64,000 nucleotides of DNA from Acinetobacter puyangensis (GCF_900096995.1 NZ_OANT01000003.1:124001-188000), one strand, 5' to 3'; shown: positions 38,838 through 49,020, counted from the stretch's first letter. Made by a program: numbers and translations. Notes: a model not told the origin generated them from the letters alone.

Positions 38838-39935
38838 TTAAAAATTATTGTAGATGTGGAATGTTTTTTTATTCATAATATCTTCTGTAAAGTTATCTTG
38901 AAATTTCTTTAATGTTTGATGTTTTATTGCTGAAAAATTAGTAGTTTCTAAAGCTTGAATCCGTTTTGCTAATGCACTGGCAGCACCACTTCTAAATAAA
39001 ATACCGTTAACATTATGCTCAATAATTTCTTGAAAAGGTTTAATGTCGCTAGCAATGATAGGTATTCCATAGCTCATTGCTTCCAGTGGTACCATGGCAA
39101 AACCTTCCCAACGACTAGGTATGATAAGAGCATCTGCATTAAGATATTCTTTTTCTAATTTTTGAGGAGATAACCACCCATAATGAATAACTTTTACATA
39201 TGAATTGTCTTTGAACTCAACTTTATCATTACTGTTTACATAATCTCCTATCAGTAAAAGATTTGCTGAAAAACTTAGTTTCTCTGTGGCAAGTATATCA
39301 ATAGCATCTTTAAGAATATCAATTCCCTTCTGATAATCAAATCTACCTACAAATAATAAGTTTACATTTTTTTTATCAAATAACTTATTGTTTACTTTGT
39401 TTTTTTGTTTCACACCATTATGAATTAGAACGAGTTTGTTTTTTGCAAAATTTCGTTCAATGGCAGATTCATATTCTTCCGTACTGACGCATATAACTTT
39501 ATCTGTAATTTTACTTAAAACTCTTTCCATTACAGCATAAATATCAGTTTTCCATTTACTGGTTTTCATTAGAAAAGAAAATGCATGGGGGCAATAGATT
39601 ACTTTAATAGATTTTCTTTGCCCACTTATTAAGATGGCTATTCTTCCAAGAAGACCAGCGAATGAACTATGTAAATGTACAATATCTGGCTTCTCTTTTT
39701 TGATTAGATTAAAGATTGCTACTGCAAAAATTAACATACCAATGAAATTTCTACCATTACGTTTAAAAGTTTCTTTCCTAATATTGCAAGGAGCGATCAG
39801 ATTATCTTCTTGATCAGAAGGTATAAGACATATAATTTTAGTAATTGTAGGTATTTTCGATTGATATTCCACAAGACTATTAATGACTGTGGCAACACCA
39901 CCTTTAATTGTTTCAGCAGCATGTATAACTTTCAT
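38838..39935 (-). CDS. Glycosyltransferase, GT4 family
   Basis: The 365-residue GT-B enzyme begins MKVIHAAETIKGGVATVI, with the Gly-rich acceptor loop. It has DIVHLHSSFAGLLGRIA, LIHNGVKQKN, and the donor domain start LLFVGRFDYQKGIDIL. The E-x7-E signature is in SRWEGFAMVPLEAMSYGIP. It is transcribed leftward and its start lies 87 bases beyond the manC stop, in the same direction. It is less AT-rich than the wzx-wzy block. Mannose transfer is possible because GDP-mannose is made next door, but this is inference. Confidence 0.87.
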   Translation of the reverse strand: MKVIHAAETIKGGVATVINSLVEYQSKIPTITKIICLIPSDQEDNLIAPCNIRKETFKRNGRNFIGMLIFAVAIFNLIKKEKPDIVHLHSSFAGLLGRIAILISGQRKSIKVIYCPHAFSFLMKTSKWKTDIYAVMERVLSKITDKVICVSTEEYESAIERNFAKNKLVLIHNGVKQKNKVNNKLFDKKNVNLLFVGRFDYQKGIDILKDAIDILATEKLSFSANLLLIGDYVNSNDKVEFKDNSYVKVIHYGWLSPQKLEKEYLNADALIIPSRWEGFAMVPLEAMSYGIPIIASDIKPFQEIIEHNVNGILFRSGAASALAKRIQALETTNFSAIKHQTLKKFQDNFTEDIMNKKTFHIYNNF

Positions 39936-40022
39936 ATATCAATAATCAATAAAGTGAATGTTAATTTAAAAGCATTTAAGAAACTTTTTAAATGCTTTTT
40001 AGTAAATTTATTTTGATAAGAT

Positions 40023-41444
40023 TTAACACCGTCCATACAAATCTTCAAAACGGACAATATCATCTTCACCAAGATAAGAACCTGATTGTACTTCAATCAA
40101 TTCTAATGGTACTTTGCCGGGGTTTTCCAGTGCATGGATTTCACCAAGGGGAATATAGGTGGACTGGTTTTCTGTGAGCAGAAAAGATTCTTTACCTTTA
40201 TGAATTTTTGCAGTACCACTGACCACGATCCAGTGTTCAGAGCGATGATGATGCATCTGAATCGAAAGTTTTTGTCCCGGTTTTACCGTAATCCGCTTAA
40301 CCTGATAACGCTCTGCCTGATCAATACTGTCATATTTGCCCCATGGACGGTATACTTCACGATGACAATAATGTTCTGTTCGCCCTTTTTGTTTTAATGT
40401 TTCTACAATCTTTTTAATATCCTGTACCTTGTCTTTATTTGCGACCAGTACAGCATCCTTGGTTTCAATGACGACTAGGTTATCTACGCCGAGTAAACTA
40501 ACCAGTCTACTTTCTCCATAAATGTAGTTGTTCTCGCTCTTCACTGTAATCACATCACCATGAATCACATTGCCTTGATCATTCTTAGTTTGAATATCCC
40601 AAAGTGCAGACCATGAACCCACATCATTCCAGTTGGCGTCAAGTGGAACGACTACAGCATCTTGGGTATGTTCCATGACCGCATAATCAATGGATTCTGA
40701 ACGACATTGACTAAATGCTTCTTTATCAATACGGATAAAATCCATATCTGGTTTTGTTTCCTTGATTGCTGCTGCACAAGATGTATAAATATCATCGGCA
40801 TAATGTTGCAGCTCTTTTAAGTAAACATCGGCTTTAAACATAAACATGCCACTATTCCATAGGAATTGCTGGCTATCTAGATATTGTTGTGCAGTTGTGA
40901 CATTTGGCTTTTCAACAAAACGTTTTACGACAAAGCCACTTAGTTTAGCTTGGCCTTTTTCGATATAACCATAACCTGTCTCAGCATGCGTAGGTACAAT
41001 ACCAAAAGTAACCAGTTTATTGTTTTTGGCTAGTTCAATGGCTTGTTGAACACTATGTTCAAAATTTTCTTGCTGGGTAATGACGTGATCGGCTGCAAGC
41101 ACCAGCATGAAATTTTCTGATTCTGTTTGAGCTGATTGTATTTGATAAAGTGCTGCAAGGCTAATTGCAGGCGCTGTATTTTTGCCCTCAGGTTCTAGAA
41201 TAATTTTGGCATGAACACCGATTTCTCGCATTTGTTCTGCCGCCAAAAAACGATGTTCTTCATTACAGATCAGAATTGGATCGGCACAATCCAAATTTTT
41301 TAGACGTAATAATGTGGATTGTAAAAGTGTGTAACCATCAGGAGAAAGTTTTAAGAATTGTTTAGGGTATTGAGTACGGGATAATGGCCATAACCGAGTA
41401 CCACTACCGCCTGCCATAATTACCGGTAAAATTTTTGCTGCCAT
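40023..41444 (-). CDS. manC: Mannose-1-phosphate guanylyltransferase/mannose-6-phosphate isomerase
   Basis: This bifunctional type II enzyme makes GDP-mannose. The 473-residue product (from ATG 41444, preceded by AGGAAAAG) has the nucleotidyltransferase signature [28 protein letters not shown] and the ESIDYAVME motif. Its C-terminal cupin carries [10 protein letters not shown] and [15 protein letters not shown]. An upstream ATG at 41465 would add seven residues with no Shine-Dalgarno. It supplies GDP-mannose to one or more of the glycosyltransferases. Confidence 0.94.
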   Translation of the reverse strand: MAAKILPVIMAGGSGTRLWPLSRTQYPKQFLKLSPDGYTLLQSTLLRLKNLDCADPILICNEEHRFLAAEQMREIGVHAKIILEPEGKNTAPAISLAALYQIQSAQTESENFMLVLAADHVITQQENFEHSVQQAIELAKNNKLVTFGIVPTHAETGYGYIEKGQAKLSGFVVKRFVEKPNVTTAQQYLDSQQFLWNSGMFMFKADVYLKELQHYADDIYTSCAAAIKETKPDMDFIRIDKEAFSQCRSESIDYAVMEHTQDAVVVPLDANWNDVGSWSALWDIQTKNDQGNVIHGDVITVKSENNYIYGESRLVSLLGVDNLVVIETKDAVLVANKDKVQDIKKIVETLKQKGRTEHYCHREVYRPWGKYDSIDQAERYQVKRITVKPGQKLSIQMHHHRSEHWIVVSGTAKIHKGKESFLLTENQSTYIPLGEIHALENPGKVPLELIEVQSGSYLGEDDIVRFEDLYGRC

Positions 41445-41509
41445 ATCAAAACTTTTCCTATGCATTGAGCAATTAAATAAAAATATAGATTCAGTATTGC
41501 AAAATAAAT

Positions 41510-42583
41510 CTAATAAGCAGACTTATTAATAAAACCTTTAAAAATGGTGAGAAAAATAATTTTAATGTCTAACCATAAACTCCAGTGTTTGATATACATT
41601 AAATCACATTCGACTCGTTTTTCCATTTTATCCAGTGTATCTGTTTCACCCCGCCAGCCCCGGATTTGTGCCAGTCCTGTAATGCCCGGTTTAACTTTAT
41701 GTCGTAACATATAGCCGGGAATGAGTGCACGATATTGCTCATTATGTGATACTGCATGTGGGCGAGGTCCAACGATAGACATACTGCCAGATAACACATT
41801 AAAAAATTGTGGCAGTTCATCTAATGATGTTCGCCGTATAAAGGCACCGACTTTGGTTACCCGTGGATCATTTTTGGTGGCTTGTTTTACTTCTTGGCCA
41901 TTTTCCATGACTTTCATGGATCTAAACTTAAATACTGTAATTGGTTTGCCATTTAAACCATTACGAGTTTGTTTAAATAATACAGGACCTTGTGATGTTA
42001 ATTTGATGGCAAAAGCTACTGCGAGTAGGATAGGGGAAATCAAGATTAAAATCATTATTGAAAGTACAATATCTTCTAAGCGCTTGATAAAGCGGTTAAA
42101 TCCATAGAACGGCGTATCAAATAATTTGATTAAAAATATGTCGTTAATCGTTTCTAATTTCGGATCGGATAGAAAATAGTCTTTGGTATTGAGATGAATT
42201 GTGTTGACTTGATTGGTATTAGAAATCAAAATGATAGAGCAGGTGGTGTTTTTTAATTGATCAATAATATTATTAATGGTAATTATCGATTCAAGATTAA
42301 TATATACAATATCTATATTTTTAGTATTGATATCATCAAATAAAGTATTTAAGTTTCCGAGATATGGGTATCCATTGTTCTTAGTATTGTGATGTTCGTC
42401 ATAATATCCTATAATTTTTACATGCGAGAAAGAGGGTTGATATATTTTATCAAGTGTGATTGGAGAGGAGCCAACCAAAACAGCATTTTTAATATCAAGG
42501 TGTAAGATAGCATTCATCTCTGAAATAATAATAAATGTATTTATATGGAATCGAATCATACTCGAAGTAAATACTGAAATCAA
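41510..42583 (-). CDS. Undecaprenyl-phosphate sugar phosphotransferase, WcaJ-like but short at the N-terminus
   Basis: It initiates repeat-unit synthesis by transferring a sugar-1-phosphate to undecaprenyl phosphate. The 357-residue product has a nucleotide-binding-like middle (KNAVLVGSS, then GYYDEHHNT, residues 33-170). The catalytic domain follows: membrane helix [64 protein letters not shown] and [16 protein letters not shown]. Typical WcaJ has about 100 more residues with four helices at the N-terminus; these are absent. The start is unclear: TTG 42583 has AAAGG upstream, and ATGs lie at 42559 and 42517. Confidence 0.85.
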   Translation of the reverse strand: MISVFTSSMIRFHINTFIIISEMNAILHLDIKNAVLVGSSPITLDKIYQPSFSHVKIIGYYDEHHNTKNNGYPYLGNLNTLFDDINTKNIDIVYINLESIITINNIIDQLKNTTCSIILISNTNQVNTIHLNTKDYFLSDPKLETINDIFLIKLFDTPFYGFNRFIKRLEDIVLSIMILILISPILLAVAFAIKLTSQGPVLFKQTRNGLNGKPITVFKFRSMKVMENGQEVKQATKNDPRVTKVGAFIRRTSLDELPQFFNVLSGSMSIVGPRPHAVSHNEQYRALIPGYMLRHKVKPGITGLAQIRGWRGETDTLDKMEKRVECDLMYIKHWSLWLDIKIIFLTIFKGFINKSAY

Positions 42584-42771
42584 ACAGAATTGCCTTTGAT
42601 TTGTTTAGAATGTATTTAGAGAAAATTTATAAAATACATAAACTTATATTTTTTGGGGTTTTCCTTTCCCTTATACCCATATTTTGTGTCTTTTTAAGCT
42701 GTTCCTGTTTTGAAGTGTATATTTTTTTTAATTAAGTTGCTGTACTGTTACGGTTAAGATAAGATTTGGAA

Positions 42772-44265
42772 ATGAAAAATTTGGATTTTACCGATATGTT
42801 TTTAAAAACAAAATCTGTAATAGCAATCTCTATTATAATCAGTAGTACTATTTCGTCTTTAGCTTTGGCTCAAGGCATCATTGTCAATAACAAAGCGTTG
42901 TCTACAGATTTAATCTGGTTAAATCAACAGGGCGTTGTTAACATTAGTACTTCTACATGGCCGTTAAGTGGCGACGAGATTGAGCGTGCACTTTCGCAGG
43001 CAAATATCTCTAATCCGATACAACAAAAAGTTGTAAATGCTGTCCTAAACGCCATTAAAGCCGATAATAATCAGGTTAAAGTTGGTTTGTTTGCAGAAAG
43101 TGATCAGAAAAATATTCCTCAATCATTCGGTGATGCTCAAAAAGCACAATATCAAGCCAATCTTGAATTAAATGCTGGCAGTGAGAATTGGGACGGAAAG
43201 CTTCGGGTCAATCTTGAAAAAGATCTTCAAATCGAGAATTCAGAAGATGTGAATGTTGAAGGATCCTATCTAGCAGGTAAGCTCTGGAATCAATGGATTA
43301 TTGCTGGTCAGATTCCAACTTGGTGGGGCCCTGGCCATGATGGCAGTTTGATTCGTGGTGATGCGAGCAGACCAGTGTATGGTGTAACTGTACAGCGAGC
43401 TGTACAAGATGCATTTGAAACAAAATGGCTATCTTGGATTGGTCCATGGCAATATCAGGCATTTGCGGGTCAGTTAAAAGACTATGATGCAGTGCCAAAT
43501 GCAAAACTTTTAGGTTTACGTGTAACTGCTCGACCACTACCTTATCTTGAGCTTGGTGCTTCACGGACTATACAAATTGGTGGTAAGGGACAACCAAATA
43601 GTTTTAATGCATATTGGAATGCGATTATTGGTAAAGATAATAATTGTGATGATCAAGGCTGTGTCAATGATAAAAATGCATCAAACCAACTTGCAGGATT
43701 TGATGCACGACTGAATTTGGTAAATTTAATTCAGGTGCCAGTTGGTCTGTATGCACAATATGTGGGAGAGGATGAGTCCGGGTTATTACCATCAAGGAAA
43801 TTATATTTAGCTGGTCTGGATTTTTCTTCAAGCTATAAAAATATGCCTTATCAACTTTATGCAGAATGGGCAGATACCAAAACCAATGGAGATGTATGGG
43901 GATATTCTTATAACCATCATCAATATACTGATGGTTTTTATCAGCAAGGTTATCCATTAGCACATGCGATAGGTGGTGATGGTGAAATGTATTCGGTTGG
44001 TGGTCATATCCGTTTTGATCCGATGAATCGACTTGATGCTCGTGTTTTATACACCAAAGTCAATCAATCCAATTTAGCGATTAATCATGCTTTTCCGGAA
44101 AGTGACAAGATTAAGGCACTGGATATTACTTGGTCACATTATTTAAAGCCTGATGTCCCGTTAAAAATTAATGGCTGGATCAGTGATTCGGATCTTAAAG
44201 GTAATGACAGTGGTGTTTCGGTAGGCGTTGAATTTCCCCTAGATTTGAAAGCAATTGGCTTTTAG
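42772..44265 (+). CDS. wzi: Capsule assembly outer-membrane protein Wzi
   Basis: The 497-residue outer-membrane barrel anchors capsule at the cell surface. A signal peptide ends SSLALA, and residues QGIIVNNKALSTDL begin the periplasmic helical bundle. The barrel domain has IIAGQIPTWWGPGHDGSLI, the Wzi hallmark with WWGPG, and LTWSHYLKPDVPLKING-like strands near the end. It is rightward and divergent from the initiating transferase with about 190 bp between them. Located inside the locus, it supports a surface-attached capsule rather than only released polysaccharide. Confidence 0.9.
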   Translation: MKNLDFTDMFLKTKSVIAISIIISSTISSLALAQGIIVNNKALSTDLIWLNQQGVVNISTSTWPLSGDEIERALSQANISNPIQQKVVNAVLNAIKADNNQVKVGLFAESDQKNIPQSFGDAQKAQYQANLELNAGSENWDGKLRVNLEKDLQIENSEDVNVEGSYLAGKLWNQWIIAGQIPTWWGPGHDGSLIRGDASRPVYGVTVQRAVQDAFETKWLSWIGPWQYQAFAGQLKDYDAVPNAKLLGLRVTARPLPYLELGASRTIQIGGKGQPNSFNAYWNAIIGKDNNCDDQGCVNDKNASNQLAGFDARLNLVNLIQVPVGLYAQYVGEDESGLLPSRKLYLAGLDFSSSYKNMPYQLYAEWADTKTNGDVWGYSYNHHQYTDGFYQQGYPLAHAIGGDGEMYSVGGHIRFDPMNRLDARVLYTKVNQSNLAINHAFPESDKIKALDITWSHYLKPDVPLKINGWISDSDLKGNDSGVSVGVEFPLDLKAIGF

Positions 44266-44286
44266 TAGGTCATTATTTGTATTAAA

Positions 44287-44319
44287 AAGAAGGCTCTATT
44301 TTTTAAATAGAGCTTTCTT
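44287..44319. terminator. Bidirectional terminator between wzi and galE
   Basis: AAGAAGGCTCTATTT and AAATAGAGCTTTCTT pair with one G-T wobble, three-base loop, between the convergent stops. Confidence 0.85.
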
Positions 44320-44330
44320 GTTATGTGTAA

Positions 44331-45356
44331 TTAGTCACGATAGCCATCAGGATTCTGGCTTTGCCAGCGCCATGCATCTTTTAACATGGTGTCTAAATCC
44401 AACGCCGTTACAAAATCCAATTCTTGTTTTGCTTTTTGATTATCGGCAAAATATACAGGGAGATCACCTGGTCGGCGTTCTACAAATTTATAATTTAGCT
44501 TGATTTGATTGACTTGTTCAAAGCGTTTAACCACCTCTAATATGCTGTAACCGACCCCAGTCCCGATGTTCCATATGTCAATCGATGGTTTGTTGGTGAA
44601 TAGATATTGCAGTGCTTTTAAATGTGCATGCGCCAGATCCACGACATGGATGAAATCACGCACACATGTCCCATCTTGTGTCGGGTAGTCATTCCCAAAG
44701 ATACTTAACTGTTCTCGCTTGCCCATGGCAGTTTGTGTGACAAAGGGAAGCAGATTGTTGGGAATATCGTTTGGATCTTCCCCAATCAGGCCGCTTTCAT
44801 GTGCACCAATCGGATTAAAATAACGTAAGATCGCAAAAGACCATAAATCATTCGATTTGGCTGAAGTTTGAAGAATGTTTTCAGCAACCAGTTTTGAATA
44901 ACCATAGTTGTTATTTGGCATATAAGTCGGCATGGATTCTTTATATGGCGATGGATTTTGTTCACCATACACAGTCGCAGATGAACTAAATACCAAAGTC
45001 CCAACTTGATATTGTTGCATCACTTCAAGTAAGCAAATCGTACCGGAAACATTATTATCATAATATTTCAATGGAAATTGCATACTTTCACCCACTGCCT
45101 TTAATCCTGCAAAATGAATCACAGCATCAATCGCATAGTTTTGGAATATATTTTCCAGCTGTGCTTTATCTCGTACGTCACCTTCAATAAAGGTCACATC
45201 TTTATTGGTAATGGTTTTGATACGGTCAAAAACCTTGATAGAACTGTTTGACAAATTATCGATCACAATCACATTGTAGTTGTTGTTTAGAAGTTCGACA
45301 CAACAATGTGAACCAATATAGCCGGCACCACCAGTAACCAAAATATTTTTTTGCAT
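44331..45356 (-). CDS. galE: UDP-glucose 4-epimerase
   Basis: It interconverts UDP-glucose and UDP-galactose, supplying the capsule and LOS pathways. The 341-residue SDR protein has the NAD motif ILVTGGAGYIGSHC, Ser124 in VFSSSATVYGE, and the catalytic Tyr151-x3-Lys155 in YGYSKLVAE. Length fits GalE. It is leftward and closes the capsule locus on its right side. Its product suggests galactose in the repeat unit. Confidence 0.95.
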   Translation of the reverse strand: MQKNILVTGGAGYIGSHCCVELLNNNYNVIVIDNLSNSSIKVFDRIKTITNKDVTFIEGDVRDKAQLENIFQNYAIDAVIHFAGLKAVGESMQFPLKYYDNNVSGTICLLEVMQQYQVGTLVFSSSATVYGEQNPSPYKESMPTYMPNNNYGYSKLVAENILQTSAKSNDLWSFAILRYFNPIGAHESGLIGEDPNDIPNNLLPFVTQTAMGKREQLSIFGNDYPTQDGTCVRDFIHVVDLAHAHLKALQYLFTNKPSIDIWNIGTGVGYSILEVVKRFEQVNQIKLNYKFVERRPGDLPVYFADNQKAKQELDFVTALDLDTMLKDAWRWQSQNPDGYRD

Positions 45357-45793
45357 ACTTAAACCCTAACCATGAGAACACTGTAAATTATAGAAATAAA
45401 TTTATTTTATCAGCCATAAGAAAAATACCATAGTACTAATCTGTGAGAAGGAATGTTTGGTTTAATTTATTGATGATCAACAAGGATAAAATATTATTTC
45501 TTTTTCTTTTCTTGATTGTAATGTTTAAAATTGGCTTCTTTTTTGCATTCTTGTGTAAAGTAAGCACATATGTGTTATCAAAATGGTGCAGATATGTATT
45601 CATTTTGGATTTGGATTGTGCACAACCATATGAGCAGCACTTTTTAATTTCGTCTAAGGGAAACATCATGAAGATAAGTAATTTTTTCTCTCTCCATTTT
45701 TTAATGCTTCTAGGTTCAAATCATTATTAGTCTGAATTTAGAAAAGTTGTAGATTATTTATTCTTTTAGGTCATATTTTTAAGGTAATTTCAT
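45357..45793. other. Spacer between galE and the porin gene
   Basis: About 440 bp of AT-rich DNA. Overlapping short frames exist on both strands but look random and hydrophobic without a convincing start signal. It should contain the galE promoter (leftward) and the porin promoter (rightward). The right end has AAGGTAATTTC before the porin ATG. Confidence 0.5.
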
Positions 45794-47095
45794 ATGAGTC
45801 ATAGTGTATTTAAAAAAGTTGTTATGTTCTGTGGTCTGGGCACATTATGTGGTTCAGTCTTCGCATTACCTTTATCAACAGATGAATCTTGCAAAGCTTC
45901 AGCTGTCGGTGAGCTTTCCCAAATGTTTAGCTGCGGTACAGTTGAGGGAAGTTTACGGTTAAATTCATTTTCATTGAATAATGCTTATTTTTCTGGCTCA
46001 AGTCAGGATACAACTACGGCAGGTGGCTATTTGACCTATAAAACTGCCCGTTATAATGGATTGCAGTTGGCATTAGGTGTGGAAGGACAATATCGCCTTG
46101 CAGAAGGCGCAAATAATATTGCCGAGTTATCAGATGATACATTTGGAATTGGCGAGGCTTATTTAAACTGGACACAAGATAAGTTTTCGGTCACGATCGG
46201 TAATCAAAAGTTAAATCTACCATTTACTGGTGATTATTCTTATTATCGCGTTCAACCATGGCTTTATCAAGGAATTGATATGAAGTATGGTGATGCTGAT
46301 AATTTTGTTCGTGCAACAAAAATTACAAAATATAAGAATTATGGTGATGATAACTTTAACAAAGGATCACGCTTAAAAGATGATGCTTTCTTATACGATA
46401 ATAATGGCAATAAATATGATTCTGAAACTGATGGCATGATTGCTTTTGGTGTGGGTAAAAAATTTGATTTAAATGATAAATATTTAAAAGCTCAAGTATG
46501 GGCTGAACAATATCAGGATCTATTAAATCTATATTATGCTGAGTTTAATTTTGGTATGCCGAATCTGACTTGGAAACCAGAGTTTAGCGTGCAGGGTATT
46601 TATGGGGAAGATACAGGTGATGCGTATTTAGGTAAAGTAGACAGTACATCTATTGGTGCTCAGGTTGTACTTAAGCCTACAGATAAATTGACATGGAAAC
46701 TTGGCTATGACCATGTATTTAAACAAAAAGATGCTTGGCATAATGGTTCCTTACCTACGCCATATGCGCATAATACATCTTCAGACCCATATTTTGCACA
46801 ACCTTTCTTTACCAGTACCCAAGATTTAGGCGCAGGTGATTTTGTGAAAACAGAATTGTCTCGTCCATTTGGTGAAAACTTTTTTGGTGGTACAAAAATT
46901 AGTTATGCAAAAGCGGATAACACCCCGTATGCACCAAATAACAGCAATATGTATGAAGTCATGTTTTATGGATTTTATAACTTTACTGGTGCTTTAAAAG
47001 GATTAAGTATTGCAGAATTTGTTGGTGCACAAAAACATGAAGGTGATGCCAATGCGTTCTTACAAAATCGTCTTGCACTATCTTATAACTTTTAA
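45794..47095 (+). CDS. Outer-membrane porin, OprD-like
   Basis: The 433-residue product has a signal peptide ending SVFA. A Cys pair occurs near the mature start (ESCKASA...MFSCGTVEG), which could form a disulfide. A beta-barrel follows, and LALSYNF ends in Phe. GSLRLNSFSLNNAYF and FGIGEAYLNWTQDKFSVTIG resemble OprD-superfamily strands. The substrate is unknown. It ends against the convergent ureide gene cluster, so uptake of a purine-derived compound is conceivable but unproven. Confidence 0.78.
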   Translation: MSHSVFKKVVMFCGLGTLCGSVFALPLSTDESCKASAVGELSQMFSCGTVEGSLRLNSFSLNNAYFSGSSQDTTTAGGYLTYKTARYNGLQLALGVEGQYRLAEGANNIAELSDDTFGIGEAYLNWTQDKFSVTIGNQKLNLPFTGDYSYYRVQPWLYQGIDMKYGDADNFVRATKITKYKNYGDDNFNKGSRLKDDAFLYDNNGNKYDSETDGMIAFGVGKKFDLNDKYLKAQVWAEQYQDLLNLYYAEFNFGMPNLTWKPEFSVQGIYGEDTGDAYLGKVDSTSIGAQVVLKPTDKLTWKLGYDHVFKQKDAWHNGSLPTPYAHNTSSDPYFAQPFFTSTQDLGAGDFVKTELSRPFGENFFGGTKISYAKADNTPYAPNNSNMYEVMFYGFYNFTGALKGLSIAEFVGAQKHEGDANAFLQNRLALSYNF

Positions 47096-47151
47096 TAATT
47101 TGTGATGGCAGCGAGAAACTATATTAAATCTCTATGCCTGAATTTTCTATG

Positions 47152-47181
47152 AGAAGCCAAATAAAATTTTATTTGGCTTCT
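47152..47181. terminator. Bidirectional terminator between porin and uraH
   Basis: AGAAGCCAAATAAAA/TTTTATTTGGCTTCT is a perfect 30-bp palindrome lying between convergent genes. Confidence 0.85.
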
Positions 47182-47189
47182 TTTATGAT

Positions 47190-47516
47190 TTAGCTGCCAC
47201 GATAGGTGGAATAGGCAAACGGGCTGATTAATAACGGAACATGATAGTGTTCATTCGGTTGATCGACAAAAAATTGTAAACACACTTGCGGAAAAAAGGT
47301 CTTACTGCCGAGCTGCTCAAAATACGGCAAAATGTCAAATACCAATTGATACATGCCGATAGGAAAGTCTTTGATGCCAAAGTCTTTAAGGCGACCATCA
47401 ACATCAGTTTGTCCTTCGCCCAGCAATGTATTGCTATCGATATGTAATAATTTTACCGTTACACCTACGGCAGGTTTGCCGAGATTGGTGTCTAAAATAT
47501 GGGTACTAATGCTCAT
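47190..47516 (-). CDS. uraH: 5-hydroxyisourate hydrolase
   Basis: This transthyretin-like enzyme hydrolyses 5-hydroxyisourate to OHCU in urate breakdown. The 108-residue product starts SISTHILDTNLGKPA with the active-site His, contains LLGEGQTDVDGRL, and ends YSTYRGS, the diagnostic C-terminal tetrapeptide. It is the last gene of the leftward puuE-uraD-uraH cluster; its start is 9 bases beyond the uraD stop. Confidence 0.95.
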   Translation of the reverse strand: MSISTHILDTNLGKPAVGVTVKLLHIDSNTLLGEGQTDVDGRLKDFGIKDFPIGMYQLVFDILPYFEQLGSKTFFPQVCLQFFVDQPNEHYHVPLLISPFAYSTYRGS

Positions 47517-47525
47517 AAAAATTCC

Positions 47526-48029
47526 TTATTCGGTGACAGCTTGAGAAAGGCGCAACAGAGCAATGCCCGCGAGATTCTGCTTAACAATGGTTTGTTCCTG
47601 CTCGGCTGAATGATTGAGACGCTGCTGAAGTTGTTCAAGAATTTGTTCGGCAGTTAAACCGGCGGCTTTAATTAAAAAGATATAGCCAAATTTTTGTTCA
47701 TAGGCGATATTGCCCTGCAAAAGCTGCTGTTCGGTACTTGCGCTGAGCTGGACATTGGCTTGCTCCTGATTAGAGAAGGCTTCTTCCTGATTGGATAAGT
47801 CTTTTGCTGCCTTTTTCTCACCGATGCGTGGATGAGTATCTAACGCTGCTTTAATTTCCTGCCAGCTCCAGCTATCGGTCTGATTTTTTGCAAATGCTAA
47901 TAATGCCTGCTGTGAGGCAAATGGACGTGCCTGACTAATTTGCGTAATCCATGATGGAATATTGACACAATGCTGTAAGCATAATTCTGCTTCGGATAAA
48001 TCATGCTGATTAAATTCTGCAAGTTTCAT
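47526..48029 (-). CDS. uraD: 2-oxo-4-hydroxy-4-carboxy-5-ureidoimidazoline (OHCU) decarboxylase
   Basis: It decarboxylates OHCU to S-allantoin, the step after UraH. The 167-residue all-helical protein has the active-site motif THPRIGEKKAA and KFGYIFLIKAAGLTAEQIL, which matches the family's FG..F.....G....E.L region. It lies between puuE and uraH in the same direction with short spacing. Confidence 0.94.
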   Translation of the reverse strand: MKLAEFNQHDLSEAELCLQHCVNIPSWITQISQARPFASQQALLAFAKNQTDSWSWQEIKAALDTHPRIGEKKAAKDLSNQEEAFSNQEQANVQLSASTEQQLLQGNIAYEQKFGYIFLIKAAGLTAEQILEQLQQRLNHSAEQEQTIVKQNLAGIALLRLSQAVTE

Positions 48030-48048
48030 AAAAGTTTCCTATACAGCC

Positions 48049-49020
48049 TTATTGAGCCGAAAACGGATGATGGTTCTGCCAATGTTGAGCGATATCGCCA
48101 CGACGACAAATCCATGCCTGATCATGGCTTTGGACATAATCCAAGAAGCGTTGGAGTGCCTTAAAGCGGCCAGGGCGACCAAGAATCCGGCAGTGCATCC
48201 CAATTGACATCATTTTTGGTGAGGTTTCACCTTCAGCATATAAGACATCAAAACCATCTTTTAGATATTGAAAAAACTGCTCACCACTATTAAAGCCACC
48301 TGGTGAACAAAATTTCATATCATTACTTTCTAGGGTATAGGGAATAATCAGATGTGGTCGTGTATCGCCATGGCTGTCGGTTAATGTGGTCCAGAAGGGC
48401 AAATCATCGCCATAATGGTCACAATCGTATTGAATTTGCGGAAATTCTGCCAAGAGCTGTCTGGTGTTCGGACTGTCACGTCCGGTGTACCAGCCAATGG
48501 GTGCATGGCCGAATAATGTTTCAATTACAGAAATCGCCTGATCCATATATTGTTTTTCTAATGCAATCGGCATGTCCTGATAATGAATCCAGCGTTGTCC
48601 ATGTGAAACCACGTCATAATTCGCTTTTTGGATAGCTTCCACTACATAAGGATTACGTACCAGCGCCATCCCTACGCCAAACACAGTCATTGGCAAGCCA
48701 CGTTTTTCAAATTCCTGATAAATCCGCCAAAAACCGGCACGAGAGCCATATTCATACATGGAGTCCATCGACATATGTTGAGCAGGGTAACTCGCCGCAC
48801 CAATAATATCCGATAAAAATTGTTCTGAACCTGCATCCCCATGTTCAATATGATTTTCACTGCCTTCTTCATAGTTCAATACAAACTGCACTGCAACTCT
48901 GGCCTGATTGGGCCATTGAACCTGTGGCAGTTGTCCATGGTAGCCAATCAAATCACGGGAGTAGGGTGTTTTTAAAATATCATCAATTAAGTTTTGTCCA
49001 CGTAAGTATGAACTTTGCAT
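48049..49020 (-). CDS. puuE: Allantoinase PuuE, NodB-fold
   Basis: It opens the allantoin ring to allantoate and is unrelated to metal-dependent amidohydrolase allantoinases. The 323-residue product has a polysaccharide-deacetylase-like fold, with YGSRAGFWRIYQEFEKRG, VSHGQRWIHYQDM, GWYTGRDSPNTRQLL and SIGMHCRILGRPGR. ATG 49020 follows AGGAAATTGT; an ATG 42 bases upstream would add a non-conserved Cys-rich leader. It is first in the ureide cluster; uricase is not in this window. Confidence 0.93.
   Translation of the reverse strand: MQSSYLRGQNLIDDILKTPYSRDLIGYHGQLPQVQWPNQARVAVQFVLNYEEGSENHIEHGDAGSEQFLSDIIGAASYPAQHMSMDSMYEYGSRAGFWRIYQEFEKRGLPMTVFGVGMALVRNPYVVEAIQKANYDVVSHGQRWIHYQDMPIALEKQYMDQAISVIETLFGHAPIGWYTGRDSPNTRQLLAEFPQIQYDCDHYGDDLPFWTTLTDSHGDTRPHLIIPYTLESNDMKFCSPGGFNSGEQFFQYLKDGFDVLYAEGETSPKMMSIGMHCRILGRPGRFKALQRFLDYVQSHDQAWICRRGDIAQHWQNHHPFSAQ

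Noticed and set aside
45443..45730. Overlapping 95-codon (plus) and 77-codon (minus) frames between galE and the porin
   Set aside because: Both are AT-driven, hydrophobic or lysine-rich, lack good ribosome sites, and overlap each other in intergenic DNA. No family pattern seen.
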